From assembly GCA_016744995.1 (NCBI GenBank), contig JADGDG010000008.1, forward strand, positions 96,681 through 160,680: a stretch of DNA of 64,000 nt, given 5' to 3'. Made by a program: the position numbers and the translations under genes. The stretch is from Gammaproteobacteria bacterium (lineage in GTDB: Bacteria; Pseudomonadota; Gammaproteobacteria; GRL18). Under the pieces are notes generated by a model. The model saw only the letters and a program-made list of their open reading frames with translations. It did not search any database and was not told the origin of the DNA. Shown in pieces: positions 26,845 to 35,677 of this stretch (positions within the stretch are counted from its first letter, which is position 1; each line of letters opens with the position of its first letter).

Positions 26845-28188
26845 TTATTTCTTCTGTCCCCTTTGTTCGTATGCATCTCTTATGTGTCTTCTTGTAAACT
26901 TGAGTATTTCCTCAAGATCTTTTGGAGAAATATCAGGCGTACCTCTGGTATAGAAATATGACAGGTTTGTCAAATTTTCATAATTTTCTATTTTTTTTAA
27001 TTTTGTCTCTCTGAGTTTTAAGTAGGCGAGATTTTGCAGCTTATCCAGACCTTCCATTTTTGTTATTTTATTTTCACTTAGATCAAGAGAGTGCAAATTT
27101 TCCAGCTTATCCAGGCCTTCAATTTTAGTGATCTGAGTGTAACTTAAAACTAATTCATCCAGTTTTTTCAGCTTATCCAGACCTTCAATTTTTTTGATTT
27201 TTGTGCCGTCAAGTTTTAAGAATTCAAGACTAACCAGAGGATCAAGATTTTCTATTTTTTCAATAGGATTACCCTGCAAATAAAGTGTATTGAGTTCACC
27301 CTGACTGGTGAAATTTTCAATTTTTTCAATTTGGTTCATGGATAAACCCAGTCGTGATAATTTTTTCAGGTTCTCCAACCCTTCAATTTTTTTGATCCTA
27401 TTATCGGTCAAATGCAGCCATTCCAGATTTTTTAGATTTTCCAGCCCTTCCAATTTTTCTATCTCATGAAAGCGGATTTCAAATCGTTTTAATTTTTTTA
27501 AATTGTTCAGATTTTCGAGTTTGGTGATTTTTTTCTTAATGGAACTGCTGGCATCCAGTTCAAGGACTTCTAAATTGACCAGGTTATCCAGGCCTTCCAG
27601 TTTTCCTATGTAGCTTATTCTCATGTAAAGCTCTTTTAAAGATGGGATCTTATCAAGGTTTTCAAGTTTGGTAATAGGGTTAGTGCCTAAGTCAAGGATT
27701 TTTAATTGAGGTAAATTTTTTAAAACACCAATTTTTTTTAATCGTGTACGATTTAAAATTAGTTCTTCAAGGTGGGGCATATTTTCCAGACTGTCAAATT
27801 TTTTTATTTTCCGACAAGAAATACATGAGAAATAGATAAGAGATTGAAAGTTTTTAATGAGAGAAAGATTATTAAATTTAGACTGGTTAATTTTAATAGC
27901 AATCACCTTTCCTTCTGGATTTACATAAATCATATTATTTGCTAATCGATTAATTGTCCATGACTCAGTTTCTCCTTCTATATGAACCATGCTATGCCCA
28001 TTTTTTGATCCTTCTGCAATTACCTGATCTAAATAATCAATATCACCTAGATTAATTTCAGCATTTTTTAGTAGAACTTCAATAGCTTTTTGTTCTTTAA
28101 TATCATTGGTCATAATTTCTGCTGAACAGAAATTTATAAAAAGAAAAAATATAGCTATTATCTTTAGTTGTGTGCCAATTTTTATCAT
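26845..28188 (-). CDS. Secreted leucine-rich-repeat protein, copy 1 (candidate immunity protein)
   Basis: About 447 aa from ATG at 28188 (GGAAA 7 nt upstream; a second ATG at 28200 is possible). Signal peptide about 1-23 ending 'FCSA'; the non-repeat N-terminal domain has 'FSCISCRKI'; then about twelve 22-residue SDS22-like LRRs. The repeats from about residue 130 onward are almost the same as in the gene at 25339, whereas the N-terminal domains differ, pointing to gene conversion or recent duplication. It begins 47 bp after the effector stop, so it is probably in the same transcript. Confidence 0.87.
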   Translation of the reverse strand: MIKIGTQLKIIAIFFLFINFCSAEIMTNDIKEQKAIEVLLKNAEINLGDIDYLDQVIAEGSKNGHSMVHIEGETESWTINRLANNMIYVNPEGKVIAIKINQSKFNNLSLIKNFQSLIYFSCISCRKIKKFDSLENMPHLEELILNRTRLKKIGVLKNLPQLKILDLGTNPITKLENLDKIPSLKELYMRISYIGKLEGLDNLVNLEVLELDASSSIKKKITKLENLNNLKKLKRFEIRFHEIEKLEGLENLKNLEWLHLTDNRIKKIEGLENLKKLSRLGLSMNQIEKIENFTSQGELNTLYLQGNPIEKIENLDPLVSLEFLKLDGTKIKKIEGLDKLKKLDELVLSYTQITKIEGLDKLENLHSLDLSENKITKMEGLDKLQNLAYLKLRETKLKKIENYENLTNLSYFYTRGTPDISPKDLEEILKFTRRHIRDAYEQRGQKK

Positions 28189-28235
28189 TACATTTTCCAT
28201 TTACAATGTGTTTTAATATATTAGTTCAAGCCTTT

Positions 28236-31200
28236 TTATAAAGGCAGATCCCAGGGCCGTATGCTGTCAGAAAACTGCCTTAAATAGTGTATTTGTTCTT
28301 CCAGCTCTAAACAGGTTTCTGCAAAAAAAGTCCCTTTGTTTAATCTCAGCGCCACAGCCTGATAGCTTTCAGAGCCATCTTCCAATATAAAGTCCCGCTC
28401 TGCATTGAGCGGATTGTTCACTGCATCGGCCAGACTGTTTAAGGTGTCCAGAAGCATAAAGTCATCATACTGTACTAATTCAGCCACATCTTTAGGAGGG
28501 ATATTGAGTGACAAAAGCGGGATATAGGCATTGGAATGTAAGTCACCCCAGGTGATGCCGCCAAAGGTATCATTGTACTTCGCAATCGCCTGATAAACGC
28601 GTTGGGGATGACCGATATAAATGGTTTTATATAAAGGCCATTGCTCTGATCCTGAAAACTGTTTAAAGTGAAAATCAAACTGTTTAAGCAGGGTGGATTT
28701 GCTGTAGTCTTTAATCATACTGCCCACGTCATAGGCCAGCATGGCCATATTGATCAGCCCTCCTGCCAGTGCAATACCGCCGCCCAGCCCGGGAATGAAC
28801 AGTGAGGCCCCCATTAAAGCCAGGGTGTGGGCCATTCGAATGCCCACCCGACCGCTCAGATAGCTGAATGTCGCCTGTGTCCCGTATTTACCGGCATAAA
28901 AACCATAAGCGCTCATCCCCAGTCCAGTGGCTCTTGTCCAGGCGATTAAAGCCTCATTGGACTGTCCCTTGTCTGCAGCTCTGAAACCATCGGCAATGGA
29001 CAGAGCGGTGCCCAGCAGAACCAGTGACCCCGCCAGATTGTCTATAATGTTTGCCAATGCACTTGCTTTTTTGCCTAAGGTTTCACTGCTTTCTATTACT
29101 GCTTTTTTTAATAAGGCAGCGCTATTATCCCTTGCCCGGAATATTTTATTCACTAAGCTTTGGGTGTTATACACGGTGACTGTTGCATTGCCTAATGTGT
29201 CCGTCAGTGATGCGGCATAGCGCAGATAGTCTTCTTCGGACCAGTGCTGTGCTTGTTTTTGCGGCAGATTACACAGGCTTTCGGTCATAAAACCCAGGTT
29301 GACCACTGCCATAACGGTTTTATAGAGAAAGTGATTATTGGCTGTATACAGACTGTCTGAAAAGGAGTCGCTGTCATTATAGCTGATACCAAAGGAGGGA
29401 AAGGAGCGGTTGTATAAAGATTCATGCATAAAACTTTGAATATCTGTAAGAGAATTCATCACCGCCTTCATGTTCCTGTCATCAATTGAGCCCGGCCGGA
29501 TCCCCAGCTGATTGGAGGTATATTGTTTACGGCCAGTCAAAGCGGCACGACTGGTGTCTTTTTGAGTGCTATCAAGGTTTGCATTGACTGATTTAATATG
29601 ACCAAAAGCTCTGAATGCGGCATAAAGATGATCCCTGTTTTTATTAAAATTTTCTGGTTCACCAAAAGCCCCGAAATAATGGCAGACAAACAGCATCAGC
29701 TTGATATGGTAAGTCCCTTTTTTGTTCTCCAGAGCATCGGCCTGTATTTTCCTGGAAATATGATCGGCATAAACATCCAGGATCACCTGCAGTACAGACG
29801 GAGGTCCGGGAACCCGATGGAACAAGGTGCTGGCACTGTCCTTCCAAGTTCGAAACATAAAGACTAAGAGTGAGTCTTCTTCACTGGATTTTGTTTTATT
29901 ATCATTCTTCTTTTTTTTCTTATTTTCACTAATTGTAGTTATCCGTTGCGACAATCTGGCATCAACAATATTTTCTATATCATCCTCTATACTCTGACCT
30001 GAAAAAAACTTATCCGTTTGTTTAATTAAATCCTGAACCCCGGTGCCAGGCACTAATGGTTCAAAGTCAGCATTGTCAACCAGATGATCTAAAAACGGGC
30101 TGATTTCAGTGCTAAAGATCTGTCCACCCAGCGTGCTGTGTCGGAGGGCGGCAATGGCTTCACAATAGGTCTGAAAAAAGTTCATCCAGTAGGGTTCTTC
30201 CTGCATATAGGGGCCGGCCTTGAGCAGGCCGTCTTTGCTCACCTCGGGGCCATTTTCGCCCCAGTAGTGTTTAAACTCACTCAGTAAGGCACTTGAGTTC
30301 AGTAATGTTCTCAGTGTTTCGGCTTCTTGTCTTATCTCTTTTAAATGCGGTTTGAGTGAAAAAGGGCTGGCGGACATCTCCAGATTGGATTCAATGGTGT
30401 CCTGCAGGTGTTCCAGGTTTTTGATTAAAGTCCAGGAACGGGTATCTTGTGCGCTATCGCTCTGTTGGCTGGTTGAAAAGCGGTGATTGATGATGGCTGA
30501 CTGCTGCATGCCTTCAATATGGGCAATGGCTTTTGCATGGGGTTTTAATGCGGTGAAATAGATATTTTGCGTGTCTTTAAGACGTTTTATCTGTAATTGA
30601 ATACGCCGGTCCCACTCGGGGAGTGTGCAGTGGATGGCAATGGTGAAAGGGGTTTTACCCTGATATTTCAGGGTGTCTTTCCAGGCCACGTTCTGTGCTT
30701 CGTCCTGAGTCAGTGAGTGCAGCTCTTTGGTTGAAAAAGGCCCGCGGTCAATGGGATAACACAGAAACCCATGGGGTTTATGGGCATAAAAATAGTGACT
30801 ATTGACGTGTTTGTCAAAGTTGTGTTGCCGGATGACGGTGCGTACGGCTTTAATTGCCGACTGGGCTTTTTTAAAGGCTTCGGGGGTGGTCTGGGCTGAT
30901 TTAAGGACTTTCTCCAGTTGTTTTTCTTCACTGCTTTTTTCAGGTGCGGCGTCGGCATTAGCCTGTGTGTAGTTATCAATAAAGTGTTTGTTGGCATTGA
31001 GGCGACCGTATTGGTTCCACAGGGCCAGATTTTTTTTATTGGTTTCGGGTAGCGTGGTCTGTTTATTATTTTTTTGCAGCAGTGGGGCAATCCGGTCAAA
31101 TGGAAATTTTAATTGCAGATAATGCCGGGGTGGTGCTTTGCTGCTGGTGCATTCAATATGTGTCAGGGCATTTTGCTGGAAATACTGACTCTTTTGTATC

Positions 31201-31772
31201 ACGCCCTGTGCATCGGTTTTGCCGACACCGACGGGCAGCATGACATTGGCTCCCCGGCTGAAATCGCCAATATCGGTGAGTTTTTCCGGGATGTGAGCGA
31301 GTCTTTTTGTTTCCCCATGATAGGTCCAATAGATAATATAGCCATTATCAACGACTTCGGAGGGTGAGTCTTTATAAACAAAGCGGACTTTTGTGCTGGG
31401 TGCGGTGGCGGCAAGGACATTATTGCCCTTGCTCAGGTCTCTTTCTTTATAGGGCTTGGTAAACAAGTTGATTTTACATTGAAAGCGTCCCTGTTTGGCT
31501 TCATCCAGCCAGCTGCGGCAGGCTTTAAAGTTTTCATTGATGTCAGTGGTCAGTGGCTCTAAGCGGAGCAATTGCGACTGCAGCTCCTGGTGCCGGGCAT
31601 GGGTTTCAAAATATTGTCGGGTAAACAAAGCGGGAAACATTTTGTATTGTTCATACTGCGCTTCTACTTTTGTTTTTAAATCATCTCGTTCTGTTTTTAG
31701 TTTATCCAGTGCTGCTTTGGTTTCATCACAATCGTTCATAATATCACGAAGTGGAATTTCATTGGCGGCCAT
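28236..31772 (-). CDS. Large VgrG-linked protein, candidate T6SS effector
   Basis: About 1178 aa from ATG at 31772 (CAGGAG upstream; an upstream ATG at 31790 is possible), starting 24 bp after the vgrG stop. The N-terminal ~90 residues are a coiled coil; a beta-rich middle ('NGYIIYWTYHGETKRLAHIP') follows, then a long helical region with a Lys/Asn/Glu linker (about 610-630). Near the C-terminus, hydrophobic Gly/Ala-rich helices (about 910-930 and 985-1025, 'FIPGLGGGIALAGGLINMAM') could insert in a membrane. There is no signal peptide. No known toxin domain is recognised; a pore-forming or membrane-acting effector delivered by VgrG is inferred. Confidence 0.75.
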   Translation of the reverse strand: MAANEIPLRDIMNDCDETKAALDKLKTERDDLKTKVEAQYEQYKMFPALFTRQYFETHARHQELQSQLLRLEPLTTDINENFKACRSWLDEAKQGRFQCKINLFTKPYKERDLSKGNNVLAATAPSTKVRFVYKDSPSEVVDNGYIIYWTYHGETKRLAHIPEKLTDIGDFSRGANVMLPVGVGKTDAQGVIQKSQYFQQNALTHIECTSSKAPPRHYLQLKFPFDRIAPLLQKNNKQTTLPETNKKNLALWNQYGRLNANKHFIDNYTQANADAAPEKSSEEKQLEKVLKSAQTTPEAFKKAQSAIKAVRTVIRQHNFDKHVNSHYFYAHKPHGFLCYPIDRGPFSTKELHSLTQDEAQNVAWKDTLKYQGKTPFTIAIHCTLPEWDRRIQLQIKRLKDTQNIYFTALKPHAKAIAHIEGMQQSAIINHRFSTSQQSDSAQDTRSWTLIKNLEHLQDTIESNLEMSASPFSLKPHLKEIRQEAETLRTLLNSSALLSEFKHYWGENGPEVSKDGLLKAGPYMQEEPYWMNFFQTYCEAIAALRHSTLGGQIFSTEISPFLDHLVDNADFEPLVPGTGVQDLIKQTDKFFSGQSIEDDIENIVDARLSQRITTISENKKKKKNDNKTKSSEEDSLLVFMFRTWKDSASTLFHRVPGPPSVLQVILDVYADHISRKIQADALENKKGTYHIKLMLFVCHYFGAFGEPENFNKNRDHLYAAFRAFGHIKSVNANLDSTQKDTSRAALTGRKQYTSNQLGIRPGSIDDRNMKAVMNSLTDIQSFMHESLYNRSFPSFGISYNDSDSFSDSLYTANNHFLYKTVMAVVNLGFMTESLCNLPQKQAQHWSEEDYLRYAASLTDTLGNATVTVYNTQSLVNKIFRARDNSAALLKKAVIESSETLGKKASALANIIDNLAGSLVLLGTALSIADGFRAADKGQSNEALIAWTRATGLGMSAYGFYAGKYGTQATFSYLSGRVGIRMAHTLALMGASLFIPGLGGGIALAGGLINMAMLAYDVGSMIKDYSKSTLLKQFDFHFKQFSGSEQWPLYKTIYIGHPQRVYQAIAKYNDTFGGITWGDLHSNAYIPLLSLNIPPKDVAELVQYDDFMLLDTLNSLADAVNNPLNAERDFILEDGSESYQAVALRLNKGTFFAETCLELEEQIHYLRQFSDSIRPWDLPL

Positions 31773-31796
31773 ATTATGACTCCTGTTCATCCATGA

Positions 31797-34337
31797 TTAT
31801 TCAGTTATATCTTTATTTGAATGGTTTGGGTTATTTAAACGCGGCTTGTTCCGACAACTTTGTTCTTGATGGCTGGTAAATTTTTTCCAGGCGGATGCGG
31901 TTTTATTGCTGTCGTAACCATCAATGTCACCGGGGTAATAGCCTTGCTGCTGCAGACGTGTTTGCTGGCCCGGGGTGGTCTCTTCGCCTTCAAGTGTGTC
32001 AAGGCTGCCGCTCCAGGTTTCCTTGTCTTCGTCTGTTTTTGCACCGGTTTTTGATAATGGCCAGTAAGCCAATGCTACCTGAACAGGTTTTTCTTTTAAT
32101 TGATATTCGATAAATCCCTTTTTGTCTGTCGTGCCTTTGTATTCTTTCTCATCCAGGGTCAGTTCATAGGCAATGCCGGATAAAATTTCATTATTGGGAT
32201 CCCTTAATTGTGCTGTAAAATAAAAAGGTACTTCGGGCATGACTGGCGGGGCAAGCAGCTCATCATTATAAACTTTGGGAGGAATGGGTTCAGGCTTGAT
32301 GGGGACTTCCTGTTCCATTAAACGCAGGGGGATGTGTTTTGCTTTGGCTTTACGTGCTCGGGCTTTATAGCCCGGATGATCGTTATCTGCTTCCTGCGGC
32401 AATTTGGGTTCAACCGGACTGGCACCGGTGCCGCTGCCGGGAGTGCCGCCTTCATTGATGCGAATGCTGGCACCACTGAAGCCTACACCGTCGGGATCTG
32501 TTTTCATAACACTGCCGCCGGCTTTCATACTGAGCATTTCTCCGGCATCAAAGACTAATTTATTACCGGCTTTGATGTGGATTTCATTGCCGGCATTGAG
32601 ATAAAAGTCTTCTCCTACGAGGGTGTGGTGAGTCTGGCCGACACTAAGATGGCTGCTTTCTCCGATTTCTATGTTCTGATCTTTATTGATGATCACATGT
32701 TTATTGTTTTTGATGTGCTCAAAGCGTTGTTTTTCTACGATCAGATGACGATCGTGCTGGATGTGTTCGCGGCGGTCATTTTTGACCCGGTTATCAATGT
32801 CTTTTTCGGCAAAGATGGCAATTTGTTCCTGGCCTTTTTTGTCTTCAAAACGGATCTCATTAAAGCCCTCGCCGCCGATGCTGGAACTGGTTTTGGTGGT
32901 GCTGCGGGTTTTGTGTTCGGGCAGTTTATAGGGGGGGCGGTTAACGGCATTATAGAGTGAGCCGGCGACAATGGGCTGGTCGGGATCGCCGTTGATGAAG
33001 CTGATGAGTACTTCATGGCCGATGCGGGGAAGGTGTATTTTACCCCATTGATTGCCAGCCCAGCTCTGGCTCACGGGTACCCAGCAGGAGCTGTTTTCGT
33101 CATTCTGACCTTCCCTGTCCCAGGGGAACTGGACTTTGATGCGGCCGTATTTATCGGTGTAGATCTCTTCTCCTTTGGGGCCGGTAACAAACACGCCTTC
33201 CTGATAGTCCAGCTGTGGTCTGGGGGTGATGTGTGCGGGTTTAAAACGCAGGCTGTCGGGGATGAGTTCACTGTTGTTGTGGTAGTGAAATCCTGTTTCG
33301 GTGCCGGCGTATTCTTCCAGTGCGGCATATTGCCGCACTTTGAATTTGACATTGTGTATCAGGTATTTCTGGTTGAAGTCCGTACGCAGGTGGTTAATGA
33401 GGCTGAAGCGATGGCCCGGTTCCATGTGGATAACGTCATTTTTTGTTTTGGCAAATTGGCTCTGAGCTTTGTGGGACTGCAGGCACTGGTCGATGTAGTG
33501 TTGCCCGGCTTCGGAGTCGGTGAAGCTCTGCTGTTCGTGGAAGCTGTAGTGTTCCAGAAATTTGCTGCTCTGGAGAAATTGCACATGCTGCAGGTCTTTG
33601 GCGGGTTTGGTGAGGTCAAAGCCGGTATGGGTGGCATGGTCAAAGCCGACACGGGCGCCCAGAGAAAAGCTTTCACAGCTGCTATACTCTGGCACCAGGC
33701 CGTTGCGGGGACGCAGTGTCAGTTCGGGGCCTTGTTCGGCGTTGATTGCCGGCAGGGATTCATTGATGTCGGCAAATATCAGAATATGTTTGTTATGCTG
33801 ATGGCGATAGTGGTAGTGGATACCTTCCTGTTCCAGCAGTCTTGAGATAAAGGCAAAATCACTTTCATTGAATTGCACGCTATAGTCCCGTTCAGCGTAG
33901 GTCTCTTTGAGATGAAATTCAGACTCATCAGGCTGGTGTCCCGATTCTTTCAGCAGCTGGCTGATAATTTGCGGCACTGTTTTATGCTGGAAGATACGAC
34001 AGTTGGTACGATAGTTAAGAAACCACAGTTTGGGCACCAGGGTGATCTCATAAGTATAGGACTGGCCGTTTTCACCCATCATGGCGGCATATTTGATGAT
34101 ACCGTGGAAGTAGCGGGATTCATTTTTGTAGTGCAGGGTGATAATAGCAGCCTGTTTGGCCAGTTCGCTCAGCTCAAGGTCAGGGATCCCGCAGATGAAT
34201 CGGGCGGTGATTTCATAGGGGGCGGATAAGGTTTGCTGGCCGGTGAGTTCAAAGATTTTGGTGTCTTCGATGCAGTTGCTGATGTTCAGGGTCAGACGCT
34301 GGGTATTGCCGGAGGTGTATTGTTGTGAAGCTGGCAT
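31797..34337 (-). CDS. vgrG: VgrG, type VI secretion spike, with C-terminal extension
   Basis: About 846 aa from ATG at 34337 (AAGGAA upstream; the frame is open to 34391). VgrG forms the trimeric tip of the T6SS tube and carries effectors. Visible are the gp27-like base ('GYTAE'-type 'YAERDYSVQFNESDFAFISR', 'LEQEGIHYHYRH'), the OB/gp5-like needle part ('DKYGRIKVQFPWDREG', 'SWAGNQWGKIHLPRIGHEV') and a repetitive beta-helix ('IEIGESSHLSVG'). The extension holds a transthyretin-like sandwich (about 704-748) and a peptidoglycan-binding-like repeat ('LQQQGYYPGDIDGYDSNKT', about 792-820). First gene of the leftward vgrG-effector-LRR set. Confidence 0.95.
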   Translation of the reverse strand: MPASQQYTSGNTQRLTLNISNCIEDTKIFELTGQQTLSAPYEITARFICGIPDLELSELAKQAAIITLHYKNESRYFHGIIKYAAMMGENGQSYTYEITLVPKLWFLNYRTNCRIFQHKTVPQIISQLLKESGHQPDESEFHLKETYAERDYSVQFNESDFAFISRLLEQEGIHYHYRHQHNKHILIFADINESLPAINAEQGPELTLRPRNGLVPEYSSCESFSLGARVGFDHATHTGFDLTKPAKDLQHVQFLQSSKFLEHYSFHEQQSFTDSEAGQHYIDQCLQSHKAQSQFAKTKNDVIHMEPGHRFSLINHLRTDFNQKYLIHNVKFKVRQYAALEEYAGTETGFHYHNNSELIPDSLRFKPAHITPRPQLDYQEGVFVTGPKGEEIYTDKYGRIKVQFPWDREGQNDENSSCWVPVSQSWAGNQWGKIHLPRIGHEVLISFINGDPDQPIVAGSLYNAVNRPPYKLPEHKTRSTTKTSSSIGGEGFNEIRFEDKKGQEQIAIFAEKDIDNRVKNDRREHIQHDRHLIVEKQRFEHIKNNKHVIINKDQNIEIGESSHLSVGQTHHTLVGEDFYLNAGNEIHIKAGNKLVFDAGEMLSMKAGGSVMKTDPDGVGFSGASIRINEGGTPGSGTGASPVEPKLPQEADNDHPGYKARARKAKAKHIPLRLMEQEVPIKPEPIPPKVYNDELLAPPVMPEVPFYFTAQLRDPNNEILSGIAYELTLDEKEYKGTTDKKGFIEYQLKEKPVQVALAYWPLSKTGAKTDEDKETWSGSLDTLEGEETTPGQQTRLQQQGYYPGDIDGYDSNKTASAWKKFTSHQEQSCRNKPRLNNPNHSNKDITE

Positions 34338-34802
34338 GGTGATTTCCTTATCTAGAGTTTTATGGGTGCTCTCATCATCCTGATGAGCCAATTTAAAACA
34401 TATTATCTAATAGGGTTTATTTTATCAATACCTGACCATTTTCAAATAATACAATTTTATCAATAATGCGCACTGAGTCTCAGTGAGTGATGTTCACAGC
34501 TTAAAAATAGCTATTATAAATAGTTATTTAACCTTTGCCTGATAACTGAACCAGCCTCGCATACACTCTTCTACCTCAGTTGTCCTCACTAGTGTTGTCC
34601 AAAAGCAAAGTAATAGCACTCTAACTCAGTAAGATGCAGTTATGAAAATTTTGATTTTTTCTTTTACTGTAGGTGAATATTAAAGTCTCATACCGAGTAA
34701 TAAAGGTTCATACTAAATACCAGTAAGTATTAGCAAATGCTTAATTCTGTCAGTCATGACCTATGCCTCCATTGAGCATAACTTATATTTTGAGTTAAAT
34801 GT
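34338..34802. other. vgrG upstream region with repeat copy B
   Basis: Contains the vgrG leader and, at 34669-34761, copy B of the iteron/hairpin repeat, ending 40 bp before direct repeat DR-R begins. No gene is seen. The vgrG promoter was not identified with confidence. Confidence 0.5.
34669..34761 (+). repeat. Dispersed iteron/hairpin repeat, copy B
   Basis: CATACCGAGTAATAAAG at 34689 and CATACTAAAT at 34709 are 20 bp apart; a degenerate first unit ending TGAATATTAAAG precedes in the same phase. The hairpin AGTATT-AGCA-AATGCT at 34726-34741 has a U-G pair where copy A has C-G, and TCATGACC is at 34754-34761. Confidence 0.8.
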
Positions 34803-34810
34803 TCCAAAAG

Positions 34811-34843
34811 GTGATTCAAGACAGCCATAATTTGAAAATTAGT
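34811..34843 (+). repeat. Dispersed repeat end, copy 3
   Basis: GTGATTCAAGACAGCC followed by ATAATTTGAAAATTA, identical over this stretch to copy 2, inside DR-R. Confidence 0.7.
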
Positions 34844-34883
34844 AGTAGCTTTACCCAAGCTCCTCAACCTCTTATGTTTCATA

Positions 34884-35477
34884 TCAACTTATAAATAACC
34901 ATAAAGCAGTAACACTTAGTAGTGAGCCAAACAATAACCCTTGAACTCTTTGTGTATTTTTTTTGGAGACAAATAAAGCAAGAGATTTCCCTCCCAGGAT
35001 CCAAATCATACTGGTTGTTAATGTTAAAGACACAAGAGCAAATGTCAAAATGAATATTTGTCTGTAACCACCCGTTTCTGGAGTGTAGAATTGTGAGAAC
35101 ATGATTGTTGGTATTAGCAAATACTTGGCATTTAGTATCTCTACAACCACTCCATCTCTGAAAGTAAGTGGTTCAATTGCCTCTTTTAAAGTATTCGACA
35201 TTTTGAAAAATTTAAATGCAAGATACAGAAGAAAAATGATACCCATGTACTTTATCGTAATTGTTATCCCGGGATAAGTCGAAAGTAGAAAATTAAGCCC
35301 AAATCCAACAGCTAATGTCTGAAAAATGCTGGTAAGATTTGTTGCCAGCCAAAAGGGAATGGTTCCCTTAACACCGAAAGAACTACCAGAAGCAGCATAT
35401 AAAATATTTGCAGGGCCTGGACTTATAACTATTGGTAATAAAGTAATAAGCCATGAAAGTGCGTATTCAGTGTTCAT
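34884..35477 (-). CDS. LysE/RhtB-family amino-acid exporter, copy 2
   Basis: A 197-aa six-TM exporter differing from the gene at 24225-24818 by about four conservative changes (for example Ile/Leu in 'TNLTSIF', Glu/Gly in 'STYPGITI', Val/Ile in 'EAIEP' and 'LLIPT'). The conserved 'SPGPANILYAASGSS' is intact and both copies are open frames, so both may be functional. It has the same GTTATGC motif (minus strand, 35491-35497) just upstream of the start. Located immediately beyond the vgrG gene. Confidence 0.88.
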   Translation of the reverse strand: MNTEYALSWLITLLPIVISPGPANILYAASGSSFGVKGTIPFWLATNLTSIFQTLAVGFGLNFLLSTYPGITITIKYMGIIFLLYLAFKFFKMSNTLKEAIEPLTFRDGVVVEILNAKYLLIPTIMFSQFYTPETGGYRQIFILTFALVSLTLTTSMIWILGGKSLALFVSKKNTQRVQGLLFGSLLSVTALWLFIS

Positions 35478-35602
35478 TTATTTCCTTCAAGCATAACGCC
35501 AATAATTAGCTTGCGAATTGAAAACTTTGGGGCGGCAGTCTGGTGATGTTTATAAAATACATAAAATTGATAATTGCTGCTAAACTTATTGGTATCATAC
35601 AA

Positions 35603-35628
35603 ATGAGGAATGCAAACAGTTTCCTCAT
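35603..35628 (-). terminator. Terminator hairpin after the beta-propeller gene
   Basis: ATGAGGAA (35603-35610) and TTCCTCAT (35621-35628) form a perfect 8-bp stem with a 10-nt loop, about 50 bp beyond the stop of the leftward gene at 35678. On the minus strand TTTGTAT follows, a short T-rich tail. Confidence 0.5.
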
Positions 35629-35677
35629 ATTTTACATTATCAAGACATGGTAACAGAGCCAGATAATTTTCTATTTG

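Larger units (their letters stand above)
34803..35547. repeat. Direct repeat DR-R carrying LysE (right flank of the vgrG island)
   Basis: 745 bp, the partner of 24144-24887 in the same orientation. Begins CCAAAAGGTGATTC, ends GGCAGTCTGGTGAT. Sequence outside both ends is unrelated between the two copies. Confidence 0.9.

Noticed and set aside
25339..28200. Tandem-looking DNA repeats of about 66 bp, considered as CRISPR or a minisatellite
   Set aside because: They are the coding reflection of 22-residue leucine-rich repeats; no constant repeat with unique spacers. No CRISPR array was seen anywhere in the window.
28236..31772. Calling the large effector candidate a VasX or Rhs-type toxin
   Set aside because: No YD/RHS repeats, PAAR or recognised VasX N-terminal signature is visible; hydrophobic helices alone do not justify the name.
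33015..33845. 276-codon open frame antisense to vgrG, and other long frames antisense to vgrG and the effector (e.g. 29598-29867, 31113-31367, 32577-32960)
   Set aside because: They mirror the codon pattern of the well-supported minus-strand genes, have low-complexity hydrophobic products and no ribosome sites.
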